64,000 bases of DNA from Fictibacillus nanhaiensis (GCF_023715445.1 NZ_JAMBOD010000001.1:1364001-1428000); one strand, 5' to 3'. Positions 12,740-23,254 are shown, numbered from the stretch's first letter. Notes: generated by a model not told the origin, from the sequence alone. Numbers and translations are program-made.

Positions 12740-13342
12740 ATGAACTTAATTCCAACAGTAATTGAACAAACGAACCGTGGGGAGCGCGCTTACGATATCT
12801 ACTCCCGATTATTAAAAGACCGTATTATTATGCTTGGCAGCGCGATCGATGACAACGTATCTAACTCTATCGTTGCACAGCTTTTATTCTTAGCCGCTGA
12901 AGATCCTGATAAAGACATCTCGTTATACATAAACAGCCCAGGTGGATCCATTACAGCTGGTATGGCGATCTATGACACAATGAACTTCATTAAGCCGCAT
13001 GTATCAACGATTTGTATCGGTATGGCTGCATCCATGGGTGCATTCTTGCTTGCTGCAGGTGAAAAAGGAAAGCGTTACGTTCTTCCAAACTCAGAGGTTA
13101 TGATTCACCAGCCGCTTGGCGGAACTCGCGGTCAAGCAAGTGATATCGAAATTCATGCACGCCGCATTATCCAGATGCGTGAACAGCTTAACAAAATCTT
13201 GGCTGAAAAAACAGGTCAGCCGCTTGAAGTGATCGAGCGTGATACAGACCGTGACAACTTCCTTACAGCTGAAGCTGCGGTTGAATACGGCTTAGTCGAT
13301 AAGCTGATTACATCTGTGGACAGCACAGATATTAAAAAATAA
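12740..13342 (+). CDS. clpP: ATP-dependent Clp protease proteolytic subunit
   Basis: A serine peptidase forming a 14-mer chamber that works with ClpX, ClpC or ClpE in regulated and quality-control proteolysis. The 200 aa contain the catalytic triad Ser98 (GMAASMGA), His123 (MIHQPLGG) and Asp172 (DTDRDNF), plus the oxyanion segment SPGGS. Numbering matches the family. The start at 12740 follows GGAGAAGGAGG. It is monocistronic, with its own CtsR-controlled promoter and a terminator 11 bp after the stop. Confidence 0.98.
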   Translation: MNLIPTVIEQTNRGERAYDIYSRLLKDRIIMLGSAIDDNVSNSIVAQLLFLAAEDPDKDISLYINSPGGSITAGMAIYDTMNFIKPHVSTICIGMAASMGAFLLAAGEKGKRYVLPNSEVMIHQPLGGTRGQASDIEIHARRIIQMREQLNKILAEKTGQPLEVIERDTDRDNFLTAEAAVEYGLVDKLITSVDSTDIKK

Positions 13343-13353
13343 TTTAAAAATGA

Positions 13354-13387
13354 AAAACAGGACTGCAAAGGGCGGTCCTGTTTTTTT
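13354..13387 (+). terminator. Terminator of clpP
   Basis: AAAACAGGAC and GTCCTGTTTT pair around TGCAAAGGGCG and run into seven T residues. Confidence 0.9.
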
Positions 13388-13421
13388 ATATGCAACTACG
13401 TTTGGCTTAATAATGGTGTCT

Positions 13422-14969
13422 TTACTGGATGGACAAACTTGGGATTTGTATTTGTCTGGGGTCTGTCCCCCCCTCGATTGCTTTGAGCATGGCTTTGGCT
13501 TTATTGACAGTTTCTTCGTATTCCCGCTCTGGTACGGAATCTGCTACTACACCTGCTCCCGCTTGTACACACGCTTTTCCGTCTTGGAACACTATAGTTC
13601 GAATGGCGATACAAGAGTCCATTTGGCCATTAAACCCTAAATAGCCGATTGCTCCTCCATAGACGCCTCGTGCATCTTTTTCAAGCTCTGAGATGATCTG
13701 CATCGCTCTTACTTTTGGGGCACCTGAAACGGTACCTGCCGGCATACATGAACGAAGCGCATCAAAGAAATCTTTATCACTTTTTAATTTTCCTTTTACA
13801 TGAGAAACCATATGCATCACATGCGAATATCGTTCGATCTCCATATAAGAATCCAGTTCAACTGTTCCGAATTCACTCACCCGGCCAACATCATTTCGGC
13901 CAAGGTCTACAAGCATCACATGTTCTGCCCGTTCTTTTTCGTCAGCTAAAAGGTCTTGTTCAAACGCTAAGTCTTCTTCACGTGTTTTCCCTCTTGGCCG
14001 GGTACCTGCAATCGGGCGGTTTTCCACGCAGCCGTTATCAACTTTAACAAGCAGTTCAGGTGACGCGCCAACAATATAGGTGTCGTTCGATTTATAATAA
14101 TACATGTAGGGCGACGGATTCATGGAACGAAGCAGCCTGTACACATCGAAAGGATCCGCTTCTGTTTCCTGCTCAAATCGCTGTGATAAAACGACCTGAA
14201 AGATATCACCTGTTTTAATGTATTCTTTAGCTTTTTCAACCATCGAACAAAATTCTTCTTTTGAATGTGATGAACGGACTTTCGATCCCTGTTGATTTTT
14301 TTCAAATGTAAACTCATTTTTAATTGATTTGTTTATCGATGGTTCCTGCAATTCACGGTAAGTTTTTCGGATTTTGGAACATACTTTTTCATATTTTAAT
14401 CGAATAGAGTCTGCATGATCATCAGGAGCAATGTGCAAATTACATAAAATCGTAGTTTTTTGTTTGAGATGATCAAAAACAATTATTTCATCCGTAAACA
14501 AAAATTCCATTTCATTCGACTGTTTGGATGGATTTGGCGGCGCTGGGACGTTTTCAAACGTATGAATAAGATCATAGCCGAAAAATCCAACAGCCCCTCC
14601 TGTAAATGGAGGTAGTTCAGAGAGTTTGGGAGATTTGTAGCGTGCTATGTGTTTCTTAACAATGTCTAAAGGAGATCCTTGTTCATGCATCGTTTGGTTT
14701 TCATTTTCATTCAAATAAGTTAGATTCACATCATAACCCTTTGAGGAGATCACCAAAAATGGCCTTCTGCCAATATAGGAGTACCTCGCCCAGCGTTCTC
14801 CGCCTTCAACGCTTTCGAGTAAAAACGAATACGTTTCGTGGCGGACCTTCTCAAACTGTGAGATACACGTTTCATGATCAGATAGGTACGTGAATCCTAT
14901 CGGGATGACGTTATATTTCTGTTTCGTTAAAGTTAGAGTATCTTCTAAAGATGGGATAAACATAGTCAA
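13422..14969 (-). CDS. trpE: Anthranilate synthase component I
   Basis: Uses chorismate and ammonia (from the TrpG/PabA subunit) to make anthranilate, the first step of tryptophan synthesis. The 515 aa show the N-terminal feedback-binding region (FLLESVEGGERWARYSYIG) and the chorismate-utilising domain with QVVLSQRFE, RPIAGTRPRGKT and DLGRNDVGRVSEFG. The last 15 or so codons (from GGTDPRQIQ) are encoded by a dispersed palindromic repeat, which also supplies the stop. No trpD or other trp gene follows, unlike B. subtilis trpEDCFBA. Expression is controlled by a TRAP leader upstream. The choice of TrpE over PabB or MenF rests mainly on that leader. Confidence 0.93.
   Translation of the reverse strand: MTMFIPSLEDTLTLTKQKYNVIPIGFTYLSDHETCISQFEKVRHETYSFLLESVEGGERWARYSYIGRRPFLVISSKGYDVNLTYLNENENQTMHEQGSPLDIVKKHIARYKSPKLSELPPFTGGAVGFFGYDLIHTFENVPAPPNPSKQSNEMEFLFTDEIIVFDHLKQKTTILCNLHIAPDDHADSIRLKYEKVCSKIRKTYRELQEPSINKSIKNEFTFEKNQQGSKVRSSHSKEEFCSMVEKAKEYIKTGDIFQVVLSQRFEQETEADPFDVYRLLRSMNPSPYMYYYKSNDTYIVGASPELLVKVDNGCVENRPIAGTRPRGKTREEDLAFEQDLLADEKERAEHVMLVDLGRNDVGRVSEFGTVELDSYMEIERYSHVMHMVSHVKGKLKSDKDFFDALRSCMPAGTVSGAPKVRAMQIISELEKDARGVYGGAIGYLGFNGQMDSCIAIRTIVFQDGKACVQAGAGVVADSVPEREYEETVNKAKAMLKAIEGGTDPRQIQIPSLSIQ
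13430..13475 (-). repeat. GGGGTC-type repeat forming the trpE 3' end
   Basis: Read on the minus strand: GGGGGACAGACCCCAGACA, then AATACAAATCCC and TTTGTCC. This is the same order of blocks as after eno and crh. Here it lies inside the reading frame and provides the final codons of trpE. Confidence 0.65.
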
Positions 14970-14983
14970 CTCACCTCTTTCTA

Positions 14984-15140
14984 AAAATTAAAAGCCTCGC
15001 GCTATCGTTATAGCGGAGGCTTGCTTCTGCATCATTAATAAACTAAGAAAGAGGCTTAATCCAGGATTAAAAACTCTCAACTCAGCTCAAGCTATGCTCT
15101 CTTTTCTCCACTCATCTCAACTAATTGCTATTCTCCTGAT
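14984..15140 (-). promoter_or_regulatory. trp leader: TRAP binding site and attenuator
   Basis: The leader RNA carries eleven GAG/UAG triplets: minus-strand positions 15133-35, 15128-30, 15121-23, 15116-18, 15111-13, 15106-08, 15099-101, 15092-94, 15086-88, 15081-83 and 15076-78. They are separated by 2-4 nt, the number and spacing used by the 11-subunit TRAP (MtrB) ring. A terminator (AAGCCTC..GAGGCTT, 14992-15022, followed by UUUUAAUUUUU) ends 15 bp upstream of the trpE start. Tryptophan-loaded TRAP would prevent antiterminator pairing and stop transcription. Confidence 0.9.
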
Positions 15141-15148
15141 TAGTGAAT

Positions 15149-15177
15149 AATATAAAGGCTAGCCCTTTATCTGTCAA
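15149..15177 (-). promoter_or_regulatory. SigA promoter of trpE
   Basis: Minus-strand TTGACA (15172-15177), 17-bp spacer, TATATT (15149-15154). The predicted start point lies just ahead of the first TRAP triplet. Confidence 0.82.
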
Positions 15178-15216
15178 CTGCCAATTGAAGAGGGGGTTTG
15201 TGGCCGTTCAGTCCTG

Positions 15217-15516
15217 TTAGCGAAAAAAGGAATGCCTGAAGACCCACACCCAGCAAACACTGAAAACTAACAAAGCAGTAAATGAAACCGTGATGGTAAA
15301 CGCTAAACTTAAGAAGAGACCTGGATTAACCGGGTCCAAAAAGGAAGAACTCAACAAAGCAAGAGGATAGATGGTAATAAAAATAAGCATAAAAACCCAA
15401 TAGATCCTCCGCAGTGTGCTTTTCTTGGGTTTAAGAATATAAAGAGTTAAGAGAAAGTTTATCACCGTTAACACCGCGGCAAACGACCAGTCATACATAA
15501 TACTCGTATGCTGCAT
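15217..15516 (-). CDS. Small membrane protein of unknown function
   Basis: 99 aa with three probable membrane helices (about 9-28, 37-58 and 67-92) and a basic KPKKSTLRR loop between the first two, suggesting an inside loop. A good ribosome site (GGGAGGCG, 8 bp before the ATG) supports it as a real gene. I do not recognise the family. It lies alone between the trpE promoter and the crh terminator. Confidence 0.65.
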   Translation of the reverse strand: MQHTSIMYDWSFAAVLTVINFLLTLYILKPKKSTLRRIYWVFMLIFITIYPLALLSSSFLDPVNPGLFLSLAFTITVSFTALLVFSVCWVWVFRHSFFR

Positions 15517-15582
15517 AGCAATCGCCTCCCTTTCCTCTTTATCATTATATTAAGAAACGTTGTAGGGCCAACCCTATAAATT

Positions 15583-15630
15583 GAAAAAAACCGTCCTTTT
15601 GTCCTCCTCATATGGACAAAAGGGCGGTTT
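15583..15630 (-). terminator. Terminator of the trxB-crh cluster
   Basis: Read leftwards, AACCGCCCTTTTGTCC and GGACAAAAGGACGGTT pair around a short loop and are followed by TTTTTTC. The 5' arm is the distal part of the GGGGTC repeat module that follows crh, so a mobile repeat appears to have been built into the terminator. Confidence 0.85.
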
Positions 15631-15655
15631 GTATTTGTCTGGGGTCAGACCCCTA
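15628..15655 (-). repeat. GGGGTC-type repeat overlapping the crh stop codon
   Basis: GGGGTCAGACCCC occupies 15641-15653 and shares its last base with the crh stop codon (CTA on the plus strand, 15653-15655). On the minus strand it continues AGACAAATACAAACCGCCC, as after trpE and eno. Confidence 0.7.
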
Positions 15656-15910
15656 CTCTGCTTTTGAAACAAACTCAGCGAGGGCTTCGATCGCCTCATT
15701 TTCATCAGGACCATCAACTGCTAACAAAAGCTCAGAGCCAGAACCGACTGCTAAGCTCATAATCCCCATGATGCTTTTTGCATTGACTTTCTTGCCTTCT
15801 TTTTCAACGAACACATCTGATGTGAAACGGTTTGCTTCTTGCACGAAAAGCGCTGCCGGACGGGCCTGAAGTCCGCTTTTCAACTGCACAGTTACCTTCT
15901 TCTCAACCAT
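15653..15910 (-). CDS. crh: Catabolite-repression HPr-like protein Crh
   Basis: An 85-aa HPr paralogue used only for regulation. Position 15 is Gln (SGLQARPAALF) where HPr has the phospho-accepting His, so it cannot carry phosphate from enzyme I to sugars. Ser46 (AKSIMGIMSL) is kept, and HPr kinase (hprK, present at 39.1 kb) phosphorylates it to make a CcpA co-repressor. It is the last gene after whiA, as in B. subtilis. The stop codon is provided at the edge of a dispersed repeat. Confidence 0.96.
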   Translation of the reverse strand: MVEKKVTVQLKSGLQARPAALFVQEANRFTSDVFVEKEGKKVNAKSIMGIMSLAVGSGSELLLAVDGPDENEAIEALAEFVSKAE

Positions 15911-15950
15911 TCTATTCTACCTCCTCTAACCTTCTTCTCTCTATGAAACA

Positions 15951-16892
15951 TCAATTGATGGGTTGACCGGTTCTAATTTTTTCTGCAATTTCGTCAATTT
16001 TTCGCAATCTGTGATTTATACCTGATTTGCTGACAGGGCCGGAGGATACCATTTCTCCTAGCTCCTTAAGCGTAATTTCCTGATGTGTAACGCGCAGCCG
16101 GGCGATCTCACGCAGCTTATCAGGAAGCACCTCAAGTCCTACTTGTTCTTCGATGTATTTAATATTCTCCACCTGTCTCATCGCTGCTCCAACGGTTTTG
16201 TTTAAATTTGCCGTTTCGCAGTTTACAAGGCGGTTAACCGAATTTCGCATATCTTTTAAAATGCGAATATCTTCAAAGAATAGAACGGCATGGTGAGCGC
16301 CGATTAATGTTAAGAACTCTGAGATCTTCTCACCATCTTTTAAGTAAATGATATACCCTTTTTTACGTTCAAGAACTTTCGCTTTCAGCTTAAACTTATT
16401 CATCAGTTCAGCTAATGCAACCGTATGCTCTTCGTACATTGAAAAAATCTCGAGATGATAGCTTGTCTCAGGATGGTTTACGGACCCCCCCGCAAGGAAA
16501 GCTCCTCTCATATATGCACGACGGCAACAGCTTTTTTTATTAAATTCCTCTGCAATATTGCGGGTAAACGTGAACGACCCGTCAATAATCTTCAAATCTT
16601 CCAACAATGCTCTCGATTCTTCTGAAACACGTACGATGTATACGTTGTTCTTTTTCAAGCGCATCTTTTTTCGCACCAATAGCTCAACATGATAAGGATA
16701 AACACGCTTGATCAACGTATAGATTCTTCTCGCAATTGCAGCATTCTCAGTGGGAATATCCAGAATCAGCTTTCTGTTGCTGAAAGAGATGGAGCCATTC
16801 ATTCGAATCAATGCAGCCAGTTCTGCCTTTTTACAGCAGTCCTTCAGTTCCAGCTGCGTCAATTCTTTCTTTGTATCTGCAGCGAATGACAT
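15951..16892 (-). CDS. whiA: WhiA-family protein (sporulation/division regulator)
   Basis: The 313-aa protein combines an N-terminal LAGLIDADG-homing-endonuclease-like domain ([22 protein letters not shown]) with a C-terminal helix-turn-helix ([16 protein letters not shown]). It is a nucleoid-associated DNA-binding protein affecting chromosome segregation and cell division in Bacillus and sporulation in Actinobacteria. I start at 16892 ([12 protein letters not shown]) because GAGGGTGG lies at the right distance and the N-terminus then matches the B. subtilis protein; an ATG at 16919 would add nine residues without a good ribosome site. It follows yvcK closely. Confidence 0.95.
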   Translation of the reverse strand: MSFAADTKKELTQLELKDCCKKAELAALIRMNGSISFSNRKLILDIPTENAAIARRIYTLIKRVYPYHVELLVRKKMRLKKNNVYIVRVSEESRALLEDLKIIDGSFTFTRNIAEEFNKKSCCRRAYMRGAFLAGGSVNHPETSYHLEIFSMYEEHTVALAELMNKFKLKAKVLERKKGYIIYLKDGEKISEFLTLIGAHHAVLFFEDIRILKDMRNSVNRLVNCETANLNKTVGAAMRQVENIKYIEEQVGLEVLPDKLREIARLRVTHQEITLKELGEMVSSGPVSKSGINHRLRKIDEIAEKIRTGQPIN

Positions 16893-16927
16893 CTGCTTCA
16901 CCACCCTCTTTTGTTCCATAACACTTT

Positions 16928-17878
16928 CTATTTTTCAATCAAACCTAAAAGCAGATCCGATACACGTTTGGCATCATGTCTGACCAGCGTCCCGTATTGA
17001 ATAATATTATCGCAAACCAATCCGATGCCGAACGATTTTAGACGTTCTTCATCAAACTTAACTTGTGACGCACCTTCTTCAAGGTAAAGATCTAAAAACT
17101 CAGAAGGAATCGTTTCGTTGTTTACGATGACCACATCAATAAAATTATGCCCAACATGGTCGATTAAAGCCTGGATATGATCTCCGGCTGTATAATCTGT
17201 CGTCTCACCCGGTTGTGTCATCACGTTGCATACATACACTCTAGGTGCCGTTGCCTCACGAATAGCTGTAGAAATACCGGTAACAAGCAAATTGGGCAGA
17301 ATACTCGTATACAGACTTCCTGGTCCGATTACAATGAGATCAGCTTCTTGAATCGCTTTCACACTCTCACGTAAAGGTTCAATCTCCTCATCAGATAAAA
17401 AAACACGTCTAATTTTTTTATTCGACAACGGGATCTTGGATTCCCCCTGTACAATCGTCCCATCTTCTAATTCCGCACTTAAAATAATACTGTTTTTCGC
17501 TGCAGGCAGTACTTGACCTCTTACGTTTAAAACTCGTGAAAGTTCCCGGATTCCGGTTAAAAAATCACCCGTAATATCATGCATGGCAGCTAAAAGAAGG
17601 TTCCCAAGCGAGTGACCTACAATTCCGTCACCCACTTTGAACCGGTGCTGAAACATTTTTTCTACAAGCGGTTCCACCTCAGAAAGCGCAGCGATCACGT
17701 TTCTAACGTCACCAGGAGGAGGCATATCATAATCTCTCCTCAGTCTTCCTGAGCTGCCGCCGTCATCTGCAACCGTAACGATAGCAGTAATATCAACAGG
17801 ATAGTGCTTTAAACCGCGGAGTAAAACGGATAGACCCGTTCCTCCGCCAAGCACTACCACTTTCGGCTGCTTTTTCAT
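16928..17878 (-). CDS. yvcK: YvcK, UDP-sugar-binding morphogenesis factor
   Basis: A 316-aa protein of the gluconeogenesis-factor (CofD-like) family, required for growth and normal shape on gluconeogenic carbon sources and known to bind UDP-GlcNAc. It shows [16 protein letters not shown] at the N-terminus, [25 protein letters not shown], and [17 protein letters not shown]. Its ATG directly follows the rapZ stop codon (TAG-ATG), so translation is coupled. The whiA-yvcK-rapZ order is almost universal in Firmicutes. Confidence 0.96.
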   Translation of the reverse strand: MKKQPKVVVLGGGTGLSVLLRGLKHYPVDITAIVTVADDGGSSGRLRRDYDMPPPGDVRNVIAALSEVEPLVEKMFQHRFKVGDGIVGHSLGNLLLAAMHDITGDFLTGIRELSRVLNVRGQVLPAAKNSIILSAELEDGTIVQGESKIPLSNKKIRRVFLSDEEIEPLRESVKAIQEADLIVIGPGSLYTSILPNLLVTGISTAIREATAPRVYVCNVMTQPGETTDYTAGDHIQALIDHVGHNFIDVVIVNNETIPSEFLDLYLEEGASQVKFDEERLKSFGIGLVCDNIIQYGTLVRHDAKRVSDLLLGLIEK

Positions 17879-18754
17879 CTATACTTTATCCTTTCCCATA
17901 TCTCTGTGACTGCTGAATGTGACGTACTCTTTTGAAAGCGAGTTTCCGATATATTCAGCTAGGGCTACAGAACGATGTTTCCCGCCTGTACAGCCGATCC
18001 CGATGATCAGCTGGCTCTTTCCTTCACGCTTGTATTGCGGAACCATAAAATGCAGAAGATCAAGCAGCTTCTCTAAAAACTTGTTTGTCTCTGGCCATTT
18101 CAGCACATACTCCGAAATGTCAGGCTCAAGCCCAGTTCGCGGTCTCATATGCTCAATATAATGCGGGTTAGGCAAGAAACGGACGTCAAACACTAAGTCA
18201 GCATCGATCGGCATACCATATTTAAATCCGAACGACATCACGTTGATCGTAAACGGATGTGCAGCATTCGCTGAGTATCGCTGAATAATGCGCTCACGAA
18301 GCTGAAGCGGCTTAAGGTCTGAAGTATCTAACACTTGCTGTGCTCTTCCCTTTAATTCTTCCAGCATTTCACGTTCTTGCGTAATGCCTTGAAGAGGATT
18401 TCCGCTTTTCGCCAGTGGATGTGAGCGTCGTGTTTCCTTATAGCGGCGGACAAGTGTAGCATCCTTGCAGTCTAAATATAAAATCTGCGGCTGAATGTCT
18501 GAAGAAATCGCGAGCTGGTCAAGTGTTGAGAACAGTTGATCAAAGAACTCGCGTCCGCGAAGGTCCATCACAAGGGCAACTTTATTCAGCTTGCCAGCAG
18601 ATTCTTGCATCAATTCTACAAATTTAGGGAGTAGTGCTGGCGGCAGATTATCTACACAGAAGTAGCCTAAATCCTCGAAGCTCTGCATGGCCACCGTTTT
18701 ACCGGCTCCTGACATTCCTGTAATAATCACCATTTGTACGTCTTGTCTTTCCAT
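17879..18754 (-). CDS. rapZ: RapZ/YvcJ, P-loop nucleotide-binding protein
   Basis: The 291 aa begin with a Walker A motif ([20 protein letters not shown]) and contain the C-terminal region with [15 protein letters not shown] typical of RapZ. In E. coli RapZ controls glmS sRNA decay; in B. subtilis YvcJ hydrolyses GTP and ATP and affects competence, so the exact role here is inferred from Bacillus. It lies 51 bp after the Nudix gene and abuts yvcK. Confidence 0.95.
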   Translation of the reverse strand: MERQDVQMVIITGMSGAGKTVAMQSFEDLGYFCVDNLPPALLPKFVELMQESAGKLNKVALVMDLRGREFFDQLFSTLDQLAISSDIQPQILYLDCKDATLVRRYKETRRSHPLAKSGNPLQGITQEREMLEELKGRAQQVLDTSDLKPLQLRERIIQRYSANAAHPFTINVMSFGFKYGMPIDADLVFDVRFLPNPHYIEHMRPRTGLEPDISEYVLKWPETNKFLEKLLDLLHFMVPQYKREGKSQLIIGIGCTGGKHRSVALAEYIGNSLSKEYVTFSSHRDMGKDKV

Positions 18755-18805
18755 GCCATTTCCCCCCTGTAAACTATGTTCAATTCTTATGCAGACGGCT
18801 CTATC

Positions 18806-19264
18806 TTATGCCGGATCTAATCGATAGGAAAGCAACTCAAAATCAGGTGTATACGTAAATGTGCCAAAAATCATATTGCTTCCATTTGTAACATAATCCA
18901 AAATGTGATGATCCCCTGGTGCCATCGGCAGTTCTCTCACTTCATCAACCGGCTTCCAAGCGAGAATTCCTTCTTCACACTCTTCAAGTGCTACACCTTC
19001 CGAATCGGTTGCTAAAAAAGTGAACATCATCCATTCAGAAATGATTTTGTCACCTTGTTTAATAATAAAATTAAAAACACCTTTCAGTTGCGGATTCATT
19101 AAATATATCCCGGTCTCTTCTCGGTATTCCCGAATTACGGAATCACGTATTGACTCCTCTGACTCCATTTTACCGCCGGGAGCAACCCACCAGCCCCGTC
19201 TAGGCTTTTGAAGCAAAAGCACTTGATTATCTTTGATTAACACACAGTTTGTTACTCTTTGCAC
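18806..19264 (-). CDS. yvcI: Nudix hydrolase, YvcI-like
   Basis: A 152-aa Nudix protein with a complete box: GGKMESEESIRDSVIREYREETGI (positions of Gly, Glu and REYREE as required). Members hydrolyse nucleoside diphosphates linked to another group, and MutT-like or RNA-5'-end activities are possible; the substrate is not predictable. It is the first gene after trxB in the conserved trxB-yvcI-rapZ-yvcK-whiA-crh cluster. A separate terminator after trxB suggests its own promoter. Confidence 0.9.
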   Translation of the reverse strand: MQRVTNCVLIKDNQVLLLQKPRRGWWVAPGGKMESEESIRDSVIREYREETGIYLMNPQLKGVFNFIIKQGDKIISEWMMFTFLATDSEGVALEECEEGILAWKPVDEVRELPMAPGDHHILDYVTNGSNMIFGTFTYTPDFELLSYRLDPA

Positions 19265-19414
19265 TTAATTCACCTCAGGGCTTTGTCTATATCGTTTAGT
19301 ATACTAAATTATGTAACCCCTCACAATACAGACGCCTGAAGGGTTTATCGTATTTAGCATTCTTACTTTTAAAGTATTGTTTTTCACTTATTATGTGAAA
19401 AAATCCCGATAAAT

Positions 19415-19447
19415 AAAAAAAGGACACGGCGCATAGCTCCGTGTCAA
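19415..19447 (-). terminator. Terminator of trxB
   Basis: Read leftwards, GACACGG-AGCTATGCG-CCGTGTC is followed by a run of seven T residues, 80 bp after the trxB stop. Confidence 0.88.
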
Positions 19448-19526
19448 AGTCTTGCTTTTATAAAAAGGGGGTCAATTTCTTATTTTTATAATACCCCACA
19501 ATTGTTTCACCACTGTTACAAGTTGA

Positions 19527-20516
<990 letters not shown>

Positions 20517-20567
20517 TTACTATATGTCTATCCTATCGGCTCCTAGGAACAAAGTCCACGATTCTGC

Positions 20568-22193
20568 TCATACGTTACGATTTACCCAGCCGATCAGTTT
20601 TTTGATCCTTAAAGAAAGAACAGCAATCGAGACTCCGTATAAATCAGCAATGGCTTTTTGAGTTGATCTTCCTTTTTGTTTACGTGCTAAGTGATCAATT
20701 GCACCTGCTACAGCCTTTTCGTTTTCAAAGATTTTTTCGCCTTTCAGCTCAGCAAGCTTTATGGCTTCTGACCAGTAAAAAAGAACTTGTTCATCAAGCG
20801 CTGCGCCCTTTTCTTTCAATATATGAAGAACATCAAGTGCCTTAGTTAATAAAACAGAAGGACTCCCAACGTCTACCAGCGCTTCTTCATGCGCGAGTTT
20901 TACCGGCATCTCTGGGTGTTGTTCAAGCATGATATTTGCAGCGATTTCTTTTACGAACAAAGACTCATCTTTACGAAGGCAAAAATCACGCAGAGTTACA
21001 TAGGCCTCTTCATTTTTATTCCCTCTTAGTAAAAATAAATGCGTGATTTTGTTTTTTTCCAGCCCTTTACGAACTTGCTGGATATGTTCCATGGCCTTGA
21101 TCTGCCGGTCTTTTTTTGGCTTGTTCTGCTTATTAGTCGGTATGCGATACTGATAATCGCCGCCTGAAACAATCAATTCATCGTTCTTTGCTTTTTCGAT
21201 ATAAAATGGTGCAACAGTGCCTTCCGGATCAAGTTCGAGGACCTTTTTCCATGTTCTTAAAGAAAGCTCTTTTTGTCCGAGCGCATAATAAGATACCGCA
21301 AGCATATGAGTCGTTACAGGATCATAAACAAATGATGATTTTCTAAGGGTTTGAAGCCACTTATTCGCATACACATGCTCTTCTAAAAGCCCAAACGTAT
21401 TACCAAGCTTGTACCGGTGCTCAGGATGCATCGGGTGCACCATTTTAAGCCGCTCAACAAGCTTACCGCCCGGTTCGTCCATTCCTAAATGAAATAAAAA
21501 GATCGCTAAATTACACAGGGCGTTTAAGTTTCCAGGATTCTTATCCAGAACGTCCTGAAGAACATCCATCGCCTCATCGAATTCACTCTTATAGAAATGA
21601 GTCAGAGCTAAATTATTGTATGCTGCCCAAAACTTCGGGTGATTATTGATAATCTCGCGAAGCTGCTCTTGTGCAAGAGGCAGATCTCCGCGCTCAATAG
21701 ACTGTCTCGCTTCATCATGTAATTTGATCAGTTCCTCTTCAGTAGAAAGCGGCAAGTTCATCGACTTGTTTCCTGTTTCCAGGCTGATCAGATCCAGCAG
21801 CTCTTGCGTATCGTCTACAAACTCCCCGTCTGGATCATACTGCATATAAAGCAAAGCATGTTCTTCCGCATCGGAATACATACCTAAATGTGCAAAATTG
21901 TTCGCAAGGAAAAAATGACATTCTGACATATCAGAGCCTGTCCCCTCGATTACGTTCAATAAATATCGGTTTGATTCTTCATATTCACCGATCTCAGCAA
22001 GCGTTGAAGCCAGCTGACATAAAAAAGAGGGCTCATCCGGCTGGAAGGTAACGGCCCGCTCAAACATTTTTTTTGCTGTATATAAATCACGCCTGTTATA
22101 GGCTTTTAATCCTTTTTCAAAAAAATAATCCCCATCCTGAATAAAGGGAAGAACACGGCCGCCTGCTTCACTGGCCCTTTTTCGTTTATACAT
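20568..22193 (-). CDS. yvcD: TPR-repeat protein YvcD
   Basis: A 541-aa tetratricopeptide-repeat protein. Repeats are visible at about 24-130 (DYFFEKGLKAYNRRDLYTAK..) and 155-330 (AYNNLALTHFYKSEFDEAMDVL, DKNPGNLNALCNLAIFLFHLG). The last 40 residues (KGRSTQKAIADLYGVSIAVL) read like a helix-turn-helix that would contact DNA, an unusual combination. No enzymatic motif is present. Conserved next to trxB in Bacillus; function unknown. Confidence 0.82.
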   Translation of the reverse strand: MYKRKRASEAGGRVLPFIQDGDYFFEKGLKAYNRRDLYTAKKMFERAVTFQPDEPSFLCQLASTLAEIGEYEESNRYLLNVIEGTGSDMSECHFFLANNFAHLGMYSDAEEHALLYMQYDPDGEFVDDTQELLDLISLETGNKSMNLPLSTEEELIKLHDEARQSIERGDLPLAQEQLREIINNHPKFWAAYNNLALTHFYKSEFDEAMDVLQDVLDKNPGNLNALCNLAIFLFHLGMDEPGGKLVERLKMVHPMHPEHRYKLGNTFGLLEEHVYANKWLQTLRKSSFVYDPVTTHMLAVSYYALGQKELSLRTWKKVLELDPEGTVAPFYIEKAKNDELIVSGGDYQYRIPTNKQNKPKKDRQIKAMEHIQQVRKGLEKNKITHLFLLRGNKNEEAYVTLRDFCLRKDESLFVKEIAANIMLEQHPEMPVKLAHEEALVDVGSPSVLLTKALDVLHILKEKGAALDEQVLFYWSEAIKLAELKGEKIFENEKAVAGAIDHLARKQKGRSTQKAIADLYGVSIAVLSLRIKKLIGWVNRNV

Positions 22194-22396
22194 ATAATTC
22201 GTTCCTCCATCTACTATGTAAACTTATTAACTTCTATATCGTTCAGTTCACAAAGTTTTCAACCCAAAAATTATAACACAGGCTAAAAATACAAACACCC
22301 CTTTGACTGTAAATAATGTGCAGGAAACTTTCGACAATAAATGATTGAGGGAGGATCTAAATCTGAAGGATTGGGTGATAGCGGGCGTGCGGAAAT

Positions 22397-22577
22397 TCGC
22401 GAGCGTACATAAAACCCCGAGGGCGAGTATAAATCCCCCAAGGCGAGCATAAATCCAACGAGCGAGCATAAAACCTCACGAGCGAGCATAAAACCCCACG
22501 AGCGAGCATAAATCTCCACGAGCGAGCATAAAACCAACGAGCGAGCATAAAACCCCACGAGCGAGTATAAATCGCCG
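22397..22577 (+). repeat. Tandem array B: GCGAGCATAAA every 20 bp, nine units
   Basis: The core GCGAGCAT or a close variant starts at 22403, 22423, 22443, 22462, 22482, 22502, 22522, 22541 and 22561 (spacing 19-20 bp). The 12-base remainder is A-rich and variable (AAACCCCAC, AAATCTCCAC). The array fills the gap between the his terminator and yvcD. Open frames here are by-products of the repeat. Confidence 0.9.
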
Positions 22578-22585
22578 TCAAAACA

Positions 22586-22613
22586 AAAAAACAACCGAGA
22601 AATCACTCCTCAG
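22586..22613 (-). terminator. Probable terminator of the his operon
   Basis: AGCTGAG and CTCGGTT pair (with G-U pairs) around GAGTGATTT and run into seven T residues. The stem begins in the hisI stop codon. Confidence 0.65.
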
Positions 22614-23254
22614 CTGTCCTTTTTCGTATGTCTTTCTTTTAATGTAGCTAAAATGTCGTCCAACGGTACCTTTTGCTCCTGCAAAAGCACCAATACGTGA
22701 TAAAGAAGGTCGGAAACTTCCCATTTCAATTCTTCAGGGTCACGATTTTTCGCTGCGATGATGACTTCACCTGCTTCTTCCCCTACTTTTTTAAGGATCT
22801 TATCTACTCCATGCTCAAAAAGATAAGTGGTGTAAGCACCTTCAGGCATTTCGTGCTCTCGTCGCGCGATAATTTCCTGCAGCTCATTTAGAATTGCATA
22901 TCTGTCACGGTTTGGTTCATCATGATTTTCGTCTGCACGATAAAGGGTTTCTGAAAAACAACTATATGTCCCTGTATGGCACGCTGGTCCTTTAGGCTCT
23001 ACCAAAACCACTAATGAATCCTGATCACAGTCGAATCTAATGCTCTTTACTTTCTGTGTATTTCCGGATGTCTCACCTTTGTGCCATAATTTTTTTCGGG
23101 ATCTTGAAAAAAATACAGTTTCGCCGATTTCGACCGTTTTTTCGAGCGACTTTTCACTCATATATGCGACCGTCAAAACCTCTTTTGACTGATAATCCTG
23201 TACTACAGCAGGAATCAGACCATTTTCATCAAATTTCAACTTTTCCCATTTCAA
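22610..23254 (-). CDS. hisI: Bifunctional phosphoribosyl-AMP cyclohydrolase / phosphoribosyl-ATP pyrophosphatase
   Basis: Catalyses the second and third steps of histidine synthesis. The 214 aa fuse an N-terminal HisI domain ([13 protein letters not shown] and the metal ligands in [21 protein letters not shown]) with a C-terminal HisE domain ([14 protein letters not shown]). Last gene of the operon; its start overlaps the hisF stop by 4 bp. Confidence 0.96.
   Translation of the reverse strand: MKWEKLKFDENGLIPAVVQDYQSKEVLTVAYMSEKSLEKTVEIGETVFFSRSRKKLWHKGETSGNTQKVKSIRFDCDQDSLVVLVEPKGPACHTGTYSCFSETLYRADENHDEPNRDRYAILNELQEIIARREHEMPEGAYTTYLFEHGVDKILKKVGEEAGEVIIAAKNRDPEELKWEVSDLLYHVLVLLQEQKVPLDDILATLKERHTKKDS

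Noticed and set aside
14984-15140. T-box leader for trpE
   Set aside because: No T-box sequence (AGGGTGGNACCGCG); the eleven GAG/UAG triplets identify TRAP control instead.
15653-15910. HPr (ptsH)
   Set aside because: Residue 15 is Gln, not His, and the gene follows whiA, so it is Crh.
22397-22577. CRISPR-like appearance of array B and the other arrays
   Set aside because: Repeats are about 8-11 bp with 10-12 bp between them, far shorter than CRISPR repeats and spacers, and no cas genes are nearby.
22283-22606. Frames of 73-107 codons behind hisI
   Set aside because: They translate array B; the 20-bp period cycles through frames and the proteins are low-complexity.
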